From CAWIHS01 sp963836005 (GTDB lineage Bacteria; Pseudomonadota; Gammaproteobacteria; GRL18): a stretch of 64,000 nucleotides of DNA. This document shows positions 44,741 to 54,181 of this stretch, piece after piece. The number at the start of each line of letters is the position of its first letter. Within the stretch, counting starts at the first letter, position 1. Where the stretch lies: positions 372,001 to 436,000 of the forward strand of contig CAWIHS010000001.1 in the NCBI GenBank assembly GCA_963836005.1, read 5' to 3'. The position numbers were made by a program, and so were the translations under genes. The notes beneath the pieces are model-generated. The model worked only from the letters and a program-made list of their open reading frames with translations, had not been told where the DNA came from and searched no databases.

Positions 44741-46393
44741 ATGTTCATACAAAAAAATAATCCAGCCCTGCTATTACTGTTATTTTTTTTCATTTTTTTA
44801 AACGGTTGTACCAGTTTATCTACCCAAAATGAAAACCGGCAAGTTTCCGGGACTGTGGATTTAAAATCTGCGTCGACTGAGTCCGGTGACAATGATCCAA
44901 TCAGTGAACAAATCTCGATTAAAACTGTTCAGTCTGCAGCAGCTGAATTAAAAAACCAGAAACAGTCAAACAGCCTCTGGGATGAAATTCCAAAAACCTA
45001 CCAATTATCCAAAATTTCAAATTCCCGCATAAAAAAACAGATTAAATGGCATATCAGACACCCTGAGCATATGGAGAAAATTTCAGCCAGGGCGACCCCT
45101 TATCTATTTCTGATTGTTGAAGAAGTTACAAAAAGGGGTATTCCCGGAGAGCTCGCTCTATTGCCTTTCATTGAAAGCTCTTTTAAACCCGATGCCTACT
45201 CCAGAAAAAGAGCGGCTGGTTTATGGCAATTTATTCCTGCTACAGGAAAACATTTTGGTTTAAAACAGACGTGGTGGTATGACGGCAGACGCGACGTGAT
45301 TTTGTCAACCCATGCCGCACTCGATTATCTGCAGCAACTCAGCAAGTATTATAACAACGACTGGTTACTGGCTCTGGCTGCCTATAATGCCGGTATTGGA
45401 AATGTAAACAAGGCCATTAGAAAAAACAAAAAGTCAGGCAAGCCGGTAGATTACTGGTCACTGCCTTTACCCAGAGAAACCCGAAATTACGTACCCAAAC
45501 TCCTGGCCACAGCAGATGTTATCAAAAATCATAAGCAGTATTATATTGCTCTTAGCCCCATAGCCAATAAGTCCTATCTTACCCGGGTAGATACAAGATC
45601 ACAGATCGATTTAAATATCGTGTCTGAAATGACAGATATTGAAATTAAGCAACTGCATGCCTATAATCCTGGATTAAAACGTTGGGCCACTGATCCAGAT
45701 GGACCGCATCATTTGCTCCTGCCCAATAGTAAAGCCGAGCAATTCAGGTTGAAACTGGCAACACTGGATGATAAAGATCGTGTCAAATGGACGCAGCACA
45801 AAGTAAAATCCGGTGACACTTTAAGCCGTATTGCCAAAAAATATCAGGTCTCCGTACAAGCCATAAAAAAATCAAACCAAATGAAAACCAGTCAGATTAG
45901 AGCTGGCAGATATCTGTTAATTCCAAGTTCTGGCAACATTTCGTTACCCGAGATACAACCGCTGGTATCATCCTCTTCAAATCGAGCTGGCAACAGCAAA
46001 CTAAAATCTATTCAGCCTGGTGGAGGCACTTATACAGTACGAAAAGGAGATTCTTTCTGGCTTATAGCTAAAAAACACAAAATGTCGCATAAACGTCTGG
46101 CCGCTATGAATGGCCTGTCTTCCAGTGACACCCTTGCAGTGGGTCAAAAACTGATAATCGCACAGAGTAATAGACCTTCTGCCAAATTGCCGTTAAATAG
46201 TCCGGCTGATGACTCCGCAAAACAAATCACCTATTATAAAGTTCGCAAGGGTGATTCACTGTATGTTATTTCAAGACGCTTTAATGTTTCTGTCAACGAA
46301 CTGAAACAATGGAATCAACTGGAACAAAAGAAATATATCAAACCCGGGCAAGAAATTCAGGTTTATGTTAGTGCCAGTAATCAGGCTATTTAA
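44741..46393 (+). CDS. mltD: membrane-bound lytic murein transglycosylase D
   Basis: 550 residues from ATG 44741. A lipoprotein signal (LLLLLFFFIFLNGC) places the lipidated Cys near residue 23. The lysozyme-like SLT domain spans about 130-260, with the catalytic Glu in LLPFIESSFKPDAYS and AAGLWQFIPATGKHFGL. Three LysM repeats follow, beginning HKVKSGDTLSRIAKKYQVS, YTVRKGDSFWLIAKKHKMS and YKVRKGDSLYVISRRFNVS. It cleaves peptidoglycan to 1,6-anhydro products at the outer membrane. A TTG 12 bases earlier is in frame but less likely. Confidence 0.95.
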   Translation: MFIQKNNPALLLLLFFFIFLNGCTSLSTQNENRQVSGTVDLKSASTESGDNDPISEQISIKTVQSAAAELKNQKQSNSLWDEIPKTYQLSKISNSRIKKQIKWHIRHPEHMEKISARATPYLFLIVEEVTKRGIPGELALLPFIESSFKPDAYSRKRAAGLWQFIPATGKHFGLKQTWWYDGRRDVILSTHAALDYLQQLSKYYNNDWLLALAAYNAGIGNVNKAIRKNKKSGKPVDYWSLPLPRETRNYVPKLLATADVIKNHKQYYIALSPIANKSYLTRVDTRSQIDLNIVSEMTDIEIKQLHAYNPGLKRWATDPDGPHHLLLPNSKAEQFRLKLATLDDKDRVKWTQHKVKSGDTLSRIAKKYQVSVQAIKKSNQMKTSQIRAGRYLLIPSSGNISLPEIQPLVSSSSNRAGNSKLKSIQPGGGTYTVRKGDSFWLIAKKHKMSHKRLAAMNGLSSSDTLAVGQKLIIAQSNRPSAKLPLNSPADDSAKQITYYKVRKGDSLYVISRRFNVSVNELKQWNQLEQKKYIKPGQEIQVYVSASNQAI

Positions 46394-46509
46394 CGAGCTT
46401 TTTAGCATAAATGATATTGCTTTGCATCCCTGACTGCCACACAATACCAGTGCTTGCCTGTAAGTCCAAGCAGCACTTTAGTTGATCTATTTCCCGAGTT
46501 GAGGTTGTT

Positions 46510-46893
46510 CTATTGTAAAGCACAATCCTTTACTTCATTCACTGATTCACTGTTTATCAAACAAGCTCTGACCACGTTTGCCTCGCCTATTAATTCCGTT
46601 AACACGTCAACAATCTGCTCATCCGTAATTTGCCTGTCTGACAAAGCTTTTTGTATTCTTTTTTTCAATGGTATATCCGTAATCGGCAGCTCATCGATAC
46701 AGGCTTTTGTGTCCTTTTCAGTTCCCAGACAATTTTTCATACTTTGCAAATAGGCAATCTTTTGTTCAAATTGCGGGATCAATTGTTGCTTGAGCTGATC
46801 AAAATCAGTTTTTCTTAATTTGATATTAATATCTAACGCAAAACCATTGCTGACAGAGAAAAAAAACATGATGACAAATAAGAGCTTAGGCAT
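46510..46893 (-). CDS. hypothetical secreted protein, 127 aa
   Basis: A signal peptide (MPKLLFVIMFFFSVSNGFA) is followed by a helical, charged domain with four Cys (NCLGTEKDTKACID and ACLINSESVNEVKDCA), which probably form disulphides in the periplasm. No family recognised. It is convergent with mltD and has no partner genes. Confidence 0.65.
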   Translation of the reverse strand: MPKLLFVIMFFFSVSNGFALDINIKLRKTDFDQLKQQLIPQFEQKIAYLQSMKNCLGTEKDTKACIDELPITDIPLKKRIQKALSDRQITDEQIVDVLTELIGEANVVRACLINSESVNEVKDCALQ

Positions 46894-46941
46894 TGGAAAA
46901 ACACATCTTGTAATATTAACAGATGAAATGTTAGATAAATG

Positions 46942-47020
46942 GTAACTATTCAGCGTATTTTAGATTTATACGTAAATTCCTGGTGTCAAGGACGTTTTCA
47001 AAATTACGCTGAATAGTTAC
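46942..47020. repeat. 79-bp MITE, GTAACTATTCAGCG ends
   Basis: GTAACTATTCAGCGTA and TACGCTGAATAGTTAC are exact inverted ends. The right half recurs at 17850-17880 in the island. It lies 22 bases from the next element of the same family. Confidence 0.85.
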
Positions 47021-47041
47021 GATAAATGAAGAATAATTTTT

Positions 47042-47356
47042 GAAACTACTCAGCAAATCAAGCCGCAGGAAGGCTAACCATCAAAAAGTTACAAACATAT
47101 AAAATTCAAAGACTTATATTTTTATTTTTGTAACTTAGAAGCGTATCTATAAGATCGTGCTTGCTGTCAGGTATTTATTGACCCATATGGATGGTGGGAA
47201 TGCATGTGAGAGACAGGAGTCGAAATCGTCCATGCCAAAAACACTTGACCTACAGGAATGTAGGGCATGCAGATTATACAGGAGCAATTATCTGCCTTCC
47301 ACAAAGACCTGATATCAAGCACTGAGTGCAATATTTCAAATACGTTGAGTAGTTAC
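47042..47356. repeat. 315-bp mosaic MITE, GAAACTACTCAGC...GTTGAGTAGTTAC
   Basis: Its left-centre (AGATCGTGCTTGCTGTCAGGT onward) is an inverted relative of the right third of 11369-11641. Its right-centre (CAGGAGCAATTATCTGCCTTCC) is the core of the TAGGTACTTAAG elements at 1001 and 17022. It thus combines modules of two MITE families. No coding capacity. Confidence 0.75.
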
Positions 47357-47495
47357 TGATTTTTTAGATACCGGGTATCTTATGCTTAAAAATGCAGGCA
47401 AAAAGGAGCATTAGCAGCCAATAATACAAATGCGCTACTCAATACTCTAATAGAATAGTCAACCAGCTATTGAAGAATGGAACTAATGCAGAATT

Positions 47496-47591
47496 TTATA
47501 TTAAAAAGACGGAATACGCGCCAAAAATAATTGCAGCGGCAGTTAAAATAAAAATACCATACTCAAAAAACTTTATTAGCGTATTTGTCAT
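47496..47591 (-). CDS. candidate single-TM microprotein, 31 aa
   Basis: ATG 47591 opens 31 codons, nearly all one membrane helix (YGIFILTAAAIIFGAYSVFLI) after a short Lys-containing N-terminus. A GGTGA stretch lies 7 bases upstream. It resembles small respiratory-complex subunits in size only. Upstream on its side lies the CTAGGGTATACCCTAG palindrome. Confidence 0.35.
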   Translation of the reverse strand: MTNTLIKFFEYGIFILTAAAIIFGAYSVFLI

Positions 47592-47671
47592 AAATGATCA
47601 CCGGTCACATTACAAATAAAATGAATTTAAATCAATTATACGATACCCAGTTGGTTATAATACTAAAAAAC

Positions 47672-47687
47672 CTAGGGTATACCCTAG
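47672..47687. promoter_or_regulatory. 16-bp perfect palindrome CTAGGGTATACCCTAG
   Basis: A perfect palindrome in A/T-rich sequence, close to a TATAAT at 47656-47661 on the plus strand. Related GATACCC/GGGTATC words occur at 47373 and 47642. It has the form of a repressor operator; the regulator is not identified. Confidence 0.5.
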
Positions 47688-47722
47688 AATAGCAAATCAA
47701 AAAATCTTGTCAAGTAAATGTA

Positions 47723-47752
47723 TCATATAATTGTTCAGGAACAATTATATGA
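47723..47752. promoter_or_regulatory. 30-bp palindrome next to the DUF4126 stop
   Basis: TCATATAATTGTTC, AG, GAACAATTATATGA: 14-bp perfect arms, ending 2 bases before the stop codon of the DUF4126 gene. No T-run follows, so it is a hairpin or operator rather than a standard terminator. Confidence 0.5.
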
Positions 47753-47754
47753 AT

Positions 47755-48459
47755 TTAATGATTGATGTGCTTCCCGGGATTTATTTTGAGCTTTGAGTCC
47801 ATCATTTTCGGTTGACTGTTAGCCGCATCCGGGGCTGAATTTTGATCCGGGGTATTTATACCCAAAAAGCGTCCCAGCGCCTTAAATACGGCCTTGCTGC
47901 CCCTCCATAGTCTGGGTAATAGCCATATCATCAGGAGAATAAAGACTAGCAGGAAAATAATAAACAGAGTGGGATGATTAAGAGCTGTCCATAATCCTGC
48001 TATCACAGCCAGATCTTCACTTATAGACGCAGTCCAGTTGGTCACAGGCTCTGGAGACGTGTTTATCATGACACGTGTGCCTGATTTCATTGAGTGAGTT
48101 CCAAGTGCCAGTCCTCCACCTAAAATTCCTGCCGTGATAGCAGCAGATGAAGATATATCACCAACCGCTCCCGCGGCGAGAATAGCACCGGCAGGAACAC
48201 GAACAAATGTATGTATCGCATCCCAGCCTGTATCCACGCCGGGAATCTTGTCAGTAAAAAACTCAATAAAATACATTAAACCTGCTGCACCAATAACCAT
48301 GGGATCACTAAGCATCTGCAGTTCTGCAGGCAAGCTAATGTTTCCTGTCGCCCCCATAATGCCGAGCATTAATACAGTTGCATAGAGATTGATACCACTC
48401 GCCCATGCTGCACCCATACTCATCGCTATTAAGGCTATAACCTGGTCATACTCTCCCAT
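47755..48459 (-). CDS. DUF4126 membrane protein
   Basis: 234 residues with about five hydrophobic segments. The first (ALIAMSMGAAWASGINLYATVLMLGIMG) and the segment YFIEFFTDKIPGVDTGWDAIHTFVR are typical of DUF4126. The middle is Gly/Ala-rich (AGAILAAGAVGDISSSAAITAGILGGGLALG), then a final helix and a polar tail. The function is unknown. It lies downstream of hppA on the same strand but beyond a terminator. Confidence 0.8.
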   Translation of the reverse strand: MGEYDQVIALIAMSMGAAWASGINLYATVLMLGIMGATGNISLPAELQMLSDPMVIGAAGLMYFIEFFTDKIPGVDTGWDAIHTFVRVPAGAILAAGAVGDISSSAAITAGILGGGLALGTHSMKSGTRVMINTSPEPVTNWTASISEDLAVIAGLWTALNHPTLFIIFLLVFILLMIWLLPRLWRGSKAVFKALGRFLGINTPDQNSAPDAANSQPKMMDSKLKINPGKHINH

Positions 48460-48531
48460 GACTTTATCCTGTTAACTTTAATCTTGTAGAAACACTATTT
48501 ATATATGGTTATGTAAGCCTGTTATTTCAAC

Positions 48532-48568
48532 AAAAAAACCCGCACACCTTACGGTATCCGGGCTTTTT
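48532..48568 (-). terminator. terminator after hppA
   Basis: GCCCGGATACC, loop GTAA, GGTGTGCGGG, then a run of seven T on the minus strand, about 60 bases past the hppA stop. Confidence 0.85.
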
Positions 48569-48625
48569 CAGTCATTATCAACGAAACTCAAATGGTTATA
48601 TGATCGCGTTAATAGACTGAGCAGA

Positions 48626-50664
48626 CTACATCAATGGAATCATTAGCAATGCGACAATGTTAATGATTTTTATCATTGGGTTAATAGCTGGGCCGGCAGT
48701 ATCCTTGTACGGATCACCTACAGTATCACCCGTAACTGCGGCTTTATGAGCATCTGAACCTTTACCGCCAAAATTACCATCTTCAATATACTTTTTGGCA
48801 TTATCCCAAGCACCGCCACCGGTGGTCATTGAAATAGCCACAAACAGACCCGTGACAATTGTACCAATAAGTACACCGCCTAAAGCTTCTTTCCCTAATA
48901 TCAGTCCTACAGCTAGAGGAACCGCAATGGGCAAAATGGAAGGAATGATCATTTCTTTAATAGCTGCAACGGTTAACATATCTACAGCTTTTGAGTAATC
49001 AGGTTTTTGGGTTTTTCCATAATGCCGGGCATTTCTTTGAACTGACGGCGAACTTCTAAAACCACTGAACCTGCCGCGCGACCAACAGCTTCCATAGCCA
49101 TGGAGGCAAAAAGGAATGGAACCAGTCCACCGATAAACAGACCAATCAGCACCATATGGTTCGATAAATCAAACGAAGTTTCAATACCACTGATAGCACT
49201 CAGGTTATGTGTGTAGTCAGCAAAGAGTACCAGTGCTGCAAGACCGGCAGAACCAATCGCATAACCTTTGGTAACCGCTTTAGTGGTGTTACCCACGGCA
49301 TCCAGAGGATCTGTAATATTACGGATTTCTTCTGGCATATCAGCCATTTCTGCTATACCGCCGGCATTGTCAGTAATGGGTCCATAGGCATCAAGAGCCA
49401 CAATGATTCCGGTCATAGACAACATAGAAGTAGCCGCAATTGCAATGCCGTACAGCCCGCCGAGTTCATGCGCGCCCCAGATACTGGCACACACCACTAA
49501 AACAGGTGCCGCTGTAGATTTCATTGAAACGCCCAGACCGGCAATAACATTGGTTCCGTCGCCGGTGACCGATGCTTCGGCTATATGCCTTACAGGACTA
49601 TATTCCGTGGAAGTATAATATTCGGTGATGAGTACCATCGCAGCAGTTAGTACTAACCCAATCAGGGAAGCAAAGTACAAGTTAATCGAAGCAAATGACT
49701 GACCTCCAATCGCTATGGTATCACCCAGCATATAGGTGGTGACAGGATAAAAAGCAATAGCAGAAAGCACCGCTGCAACAATCAGTCCTTTATACAAGGC
49801 ACCCATTACACTGCCGCCTTCTTTGAGTTTTACAAACATAACACCGACAATAGAGGCAAAGATGGAAACGCCGCCCAGAACCAGAGGATACAGAACCGCA
49901 TTCATGCCTGCAGCAGTTACCATTAATGAACCCAATAACATGGTAGCAATAATGGTTACCGCATAAGTTTCAAACAGATCAGCGGCCATCCCGGCACAGT
50001 CACCGACATTATCACCGACATTATCAGCGATAACCGCCGGGTTGCGTGGATCATCTTCAGGAATTCCGGCTTCTACTTTACCCACAATATCTGCGCCCAC
50101 ATCTGCACCTTTGGTAAAGATACCACCGCCCAGTCGAGCAAAGATTGAGATTAATGAGCCACCGAAAGCCAGACCGACCAGTGCGTGTACAGCGTCCTGA
50201 ACTGATACATCCATGGCTGTCAAAACAGCAAAATAACCAGCCACACCGATAAGCGCAAGACCCACCACCAGCATTCCGGTAATGGCGCCGCCACGAAAAG
50301 CAACCAGGAAAGCAGCTCCCATGCCCTGGTGTGCCGCCTGAGCTGTACGTGAGTTTGAGCGAACAGAAATATTCATGCCAATATAACCTGCCGCACCGGA
50401 TAAAATGGCGCCAATCGAAAAACCAATAGCTGTCGGCCAGCCAATCTGAGAAAAACCAATTGCTAGAAATACAACGATTCCAACCATTGCAATGGTTTTA
50501 TATTGTCGGTTCAGGTAAGCCTGGGCACCCTGCTGAATTGCTTGCGCAATCTCCAACATAATGTCACTTCCTGGAGATTGAGCCATAATCCACTTGATAG
50601 ATATGATCCCATAAATGACAGCGGCGATACCGGCTGCAAGAGCAAAGAGAATTTCAACAGACAT
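48626..50664 (-). CDS. hppA: membrane H+-translocating pyrophosphatase (one-base frameshift)
   Basis: Two adjacent frames, 560 and 117 codons, together make a 679-residue M-type pyrophosphatase. The PPi site GGGIFTKGADVGADIVGKVE and DNVGDNVGDCAGMAADLFETY lie near 175-235. GNTTKAVTKGYAIGSAGL carries Lys where K+-dependent enzymes have Ala, so this is the K+-independent, proton-pumping type. The break is in an A5 run near 49016: with six A it reads MEKTQKPDYSKAVDMLTVAAIKEMI and continues to the end. All later conserved blocks (GGAWDNAKKYIE, TGDTVGDPYKDTAGPAINPMIKI) are intact, so a sequencing slip is likely. The pfp gene is upstream on the same strand. Confidence 0.93.
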
Positions 50665-50834
50665 TTTTGTCCCCCGTTGATATATTTAATGATTGAATTC
50701 CAGAAGAATCCGCTTGAGAAATTTTGAGTTAAATCACATCAATAATAAATAAGCCATGCATAGTCTAAATAAATATTAAGTGAATGTTATTGATTAACAT
50801 CAACCCAATATGTTTAATTGATATAAAAATCGAG

Positions 50835-50865
50835 AAAAAAGGGACTCATTAAATGAGTCCCTTTT
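50835..50865 (-). terminator. terminator after pfp
   Basis: AAAAGGGACTCATT and AATGAGTCCCTTTT with a one-base centre and T-run, directly after the pfp stop. It suggests that hppA has its own promoter in 50666-50834. Confidence 0.9.
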
Positions 50866-50867
50866 AC

Positions 50868-52121
50868 TTATACCTCAAATTCTGGTAGTTTTTTTGTCAC
50901 ACCTTTATTATCGAGAACGACATAGTCGGGCAGGCCGTTTTTGTAAGGAGGATAATCTTCACCTTCGATGAGGGGCAGAAGATACGCTTTGCATTTATCA
51001 GTAATACCGAATCCGTCTTCAGAAATGAAATCCATTGGCATCATCTTTTCAACATTGGCCACTTCAGATAATGGCGCTTTACCAATTTTCCATGCATAAG
51101 GGGAATCTGAGATACGATCGACGGTAGGCATAATAGCATTTTCACCCTGCAGTGCATATTCCACCGCTGCTTCACCTAATGCATAGGCCTGCTCAACATC
51201 TGATTTTGAAGACAAATGACGTGCAGCACGCTGCAGATAATCGGCCACCGCCCAGTGAAACTTATAGCCTAAAGCATCTTTAATAATATTGGCTACAACA
51301 GGCGCAGCTCCGCCTAATTGGGCATGGCCAAAAGAATCCCGGGTCCCCTGCTCTGCCAGAAACCTGCCATCAGGCCAGTGTACACCCTCAGAAACAACAA
51401 TCGTGCAAAATCCGTATTCTTTGACTTTTTCATCTACTCTGGCAAGGAATTTGTCCTGATCAAATTCGACTTCAGGGAACAGGATGACCACCGGAATATT
51501 TTGAGCTTCAACCAGTCCGCCTGCAGCTGCAATCCAGCCTGCATGACGCCCCATCACTTCAATAACAAAAATCTTGGTAGACGTTTTGGCCATGGAACGG
51601 ACATCGAAACTGGCTTCGAGTGTGGAGACTGCAATATATTTGGCAACAGAACCAAAACCCGGGCAGTTATCCGTGATGGGTAAATCGTTATCAACCGTTT
51701 TAGGTACATGTATCGCCTGAATAGGGAAACCCATTTTTTCAGACAGCTGGGATACTTTATGACAGGTGTCAGCAGAGTCACCGCCCCCATTATAAAAGAA
51801 ATAGCCGATATCATGTGCTTTAAACACTTCGATTAAACGTTCATATTCTGCTTTGTTATCTTCCAGGCTTTTAAGCTTGAAGCGGCATGAACCAAAACCT
51901 CCAGACGGTGTATGGCGAAGCGCGGCAATATTCTCGGCAGATTCCAGACTGGTATCGATCAAGTCTTCAGTCAGAGCACCAATTATTCCATTGCGACCCG
52001 CATAGACCGTGCCTATTTTATCACTGTGTTTGCGTGCTGTTTCAATGACACCACATGCAGAAGCATTGATGACTGCGGTAACACCGCCTGATTGGGCATA
52101 GAATGCGTTTTTTTTACTCAT
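50868..52121 (-). CDS. pfp: PPi-dependent 6-phosphofructokinase
   Basis: 417 residues. The two positions that mark PPi use are visible: NGGGDSADT has Asp at the site of E. coli PfkA Gly104, and VPKTVDNDLP has Lys in place of PfkA Gly124. MGRHAGWIAAAGGL and QRAARHLSS are further family motifs. The reaction is reversible, interconverting fructose-6-P and fructose-1,6-bisphosphate with PPi/Pi, so it can make PPi in the Calvin cycle. The neighbouring H+-PPase can turn that PPi into proton-motive force. The same pairing is known from methylotrophs and autotrophic sulfur symbionts. Confidence 0.93.
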   Translation of the reverse strand: MSKKNAFYAQSGGVTAVINASACGVIETARKHSDKIGTVYAGRNGIIGALTEDLIDTSLESAENIAALRHTPSGGFGSCRFKLKSLEDNKAEYERLIEVFKAHDIGYFFYNGGGDSADTCHKVSQLSEKMGFPIQAIHVPKTVDNDLPITDNCPGFGSVAKYIAVSTLEASFDVRSMAKTSTKIFVIEVMGRHAGWIAAAGGLVEAQNIPVVILFPEVEFDQDKFLARVDEKVKEYGFCTIVVSEGVHWPDGRFLAEQGTRDSFGHAQLGGAAPVVANIIKDALGYKFHWAVADYLQRAARHLSSKSDVEQAYALGEAAVEYALQGENAIMPTVDRISDSPYAWKIGKAPLSEVANVEKMMPMDFISEDGFGITDKCKAYLLPLIEGEDYPPYKNGLPDYVVLDNKGVTKKLPEFEV

Positions 52122-52177
52122 TTTAACTCCAATAGTAATTTTAAAAAAATACTTTTTATAATCAAGAACTTAAAAAA

Positions 52178-52549
52178 CTATCTTGATTCTTTATTGAGAT
52201 TATTGTCACGTTCCAGATCAGCATGAACCTGTAATACAGTGACAATACAATCATGAATATTATCGAACTCCGGGACTGCAGTCCCATACTGGTCACGACC
52301 CTTATAATAAAATTGTGTTTTATATAGAGACTGGCCAATTTTGAATATAACAAAATTACTGCCCGCCACTTCCCAAAATAGTGCCGGGCAGGAAGTTAAT
52401 TCTTTATCCGCCGGATGCAGGCGAACATCAACGTCCGCTAACTGAATATCGACTTTACCTTTAGCCCAGCGTTCATCCAGGGTTTGCTTCACTGTCCACT
52501 TTTCAGTATCAGAAAAATCTTTAATTCTTTTTTGCTCTTGTGCTGCCAT
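52178..52549 (-). CDS. hypothetical protein, 123 aa
   Basis: A soluble alpha/beta protein without signal peptide. It starts with a charged helix (KRIKDFSDTEKWTVKQTL), then beta-type segments (KGKVDIQLADVDVRLHPAD, CPALFWEVAGSNFVIFKIG). It lies between pfp and the SlyD-like gene on the same strand, 12 bases after the latter's stop, so the three may form one transcript. I do not recognise the family. Confidence 0.65.
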   Translation of the reverse strand: MAAQEQKRIKDFSDTEKWTVKQTLDERWAKGKVDIQLADVDVRLHPADKELTSCPALFWEVAGSNFVIFKIGQSLYKTQFYYKGRDQYGTAVPEFDNIHDCIVTVLQVHADLERDNNLNKESR

Positions 52550-52561
52550 ATAAGCTGATTT

Positions 52562-53053
52562 TTAATGTAAAGTCGTGGTTGAAAAATTCTGTGTAACTCC
52601 GTTTTGAAGTTCATCCGCTGTGGCGTCTCTGACGATACCAATATCTATAACAAATTTTATAGTTTTCCCGGCCAGAGGATGATTGCCATCCACGGTTAAC
52701 TTCCCATTTTCTATTTTACTAACGATAAATTGTTTGACTTCACCGCTACTACTTTGCATTTCGACTTCTGCGCCTATATGCCGGAACTGAGATGGAACAT
52801 TTTCCAGATCATCCGTAAACGTCAGCTGAGGATCGCTGCGGCCAAAACCTTCATCTTCTGTTAAGACAACTTCAATGGTTTCACCGCTGCTGTGCCCCTC
52901 AAGCGCCCTTTCTATTGCAGGAAACAAACCGCTATTTCGACCATGAATATATTTGACAGGAATATCAACATGTTCACGAATTTCTCCCTGCTCATCAAGA
53001 ATCGCATAAGTTAATTCGACATAACTGGTATTCTTAATTTTTTTAGTAGACAT
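52562..53053 (-). CDS. FKBP-type PPIase, SlyD-like
   Basis: 163 residues with the SlyD/FkpB arrangement. The FKBP start VELTYAILDEQGEI, the GRNSGLFPAIERALEGHSSGETIEVVL flap and GFGRSDPQL surround an IF (insert-in-flap) chaperone domain (PSQFRHIGAEVEMQ...), and NHPLAGKTIKFVIDI closes the FKBP part. The His/Cys-rich metal tail of E. coli SlyD is absent. It would assist folding in the cytosol. Confidence 0.9.
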   Translation of the reverse strand: MSTKKIKNTSYVELTYAILDEQGEIREHVDIPVKYIHGRNSGLFPAIERALEGHSSGETIEVVLTEDEGFGRSDPQLTFTDDLENVPSQFRHIGAEVEMQSSSGEVKQFIVSKIENGKLTVDGNHPLAGKTIKFVIDIGIVRDATADELQNGVTQNFSTTTLH

Positions 53054-53396
53054 TCCTATTACTATATTATTTCTAAACCGGCTTTATTTAACGAGGCCTA
53101 TTCTAACACAGACAGAGTTGTATAAAAGTTTTTCGGAAAAACATTTACCCTCTTTCAGGGTTTCTAGTTTGTGTGCATCGTTTTTTAGATGGACACTTGT
53201 AGCACAGGAAAGTACTAGCTTTGTGAATAATGACAAATCATTGAAAATACGGTTTAAGAAAAATCACACTTTTTCTTCAGCCTTCCATAAACAGCCAGGA
53301 TGTATTTATGGATGTCAACTTTATAGTCAGCTTATTATCTAATAAACAAGCATAAAAATAACATAAAGCAGTTTAAGGGAAACACATCATAAGCCA
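53054..53396. other. intergenic region upstream of the SlyD-like gene
   Basis: 343 bases with no credible gene. Open frames here lack recognisable content. The promoter of the SlyD-like transcript must lie at the left end. Confidence 0.35.
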
Positions 53397-53849
53397 TTAT
53401 TTTTTATCCAGTAAACTTTCCTGAAATACGGCTTTGTGAACGTCCCCCATACTCAGGATACCCACCAGCTTTTTCCCGTCAGTTACGGGAATACGGCGAA
53501 TTTTTCTAAGCCACATCATGGAAGCTGCCCGTAATATAGGCATTTCAGGTGTCACCGTTGCAACCACACGAGTCATGAGATCATCAACGGTTTTATTCAG
53601 AACACTGGTATAATCTTTTTCCATTTCTTCAAAATCAGGTTTTGACCCGGCTCCAACCAGTTCTTTCATGTCAGGAAACATACTGCATAGAATGTCTTTT
53701 TCTGAAATAATGCCTACGACATTTTTATCCTCATCAACTACGGGCAGACCGCTGATTTTGTTGAAACACATGATGGTCGCAATATCTTTGATCGTAGTTT
53801 CTTTTCTACAGGTCTTGATATCCACGCACATTGCATCTTTAACTAGCAT
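53397..53849 (-). CDS. tandem CBS-domain protein
   Basis: 150 residues made of two CBS motifs: the first with IATIMCFNKISGLPVVDEDKNVVGIISEKDIL, the second with AASMMWLRKIRRIPVTDGKKLVGILSMGDV. Between them is an acidic linker. Stand-alone CBS pairs usually sense adenosine nucleotides. No neighbour reveals the target. Cys occurs in the first motif (MCVDIKTC). Confidence 0.9.
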   Translation of the reverse strand: MLVKDAMCVDIKTCRKETTIKDIATIMCFNKISGLPVVDEDKNVVGIISEKDILCSMFPDMKELVGAGSKPDFEEMEKDYTSVLNKTVDDLMTRVVATVTPEMPILRAASMMWLRKIRRIPVTDGKKLVGILSMGDVHKAVFQESLLDKK

Positions 53850-54181
53850 TTATTTACCTCTTTCAACTTCATTGGTGTTTATTTGGCATTCTGTTCGCGT
53901 CTTAGCTTTAATATTTTAACTGCTTATTTCATCAGATACCAAAGGCAGCGATTGTTTATTTATCGTTGTATTTTGAAGGCAGTAAACATAACATGATTAA
54001 TGGACATAAAAATCTATTCCATTAGAGATATAATTTATGACTAACCCAGTGCATCTGCAGAATATTGTACTGAGCAGGTTAATATAATGTTATTAATTTA
54101 ATAGCATCTATTATTAAAGTAAATTCAACATAAATAGCATAATTAATTGTTAATTATAATTTTATTTAAAAATCGACCAAA
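53850..54181. other. A/T-rich divergent intergenic region
   Basis: 332 bases between the divergent CBS and MazG-like genes. No gene is visible. CCCAGTGCATCTGCAGAATATTGTACTGAGCAGG at 54048 looks like a decayed relative of the CAGCG MITE ends, but only weakly. Confidence 0.35.

Noticed and set aside
53118..53342. 74-codon plus-strand frame upstream of the SlyD-like gene
   Set aside because: Unstructured Ser/Phe-rich content, no start signal and no partner; treated as intergenic.
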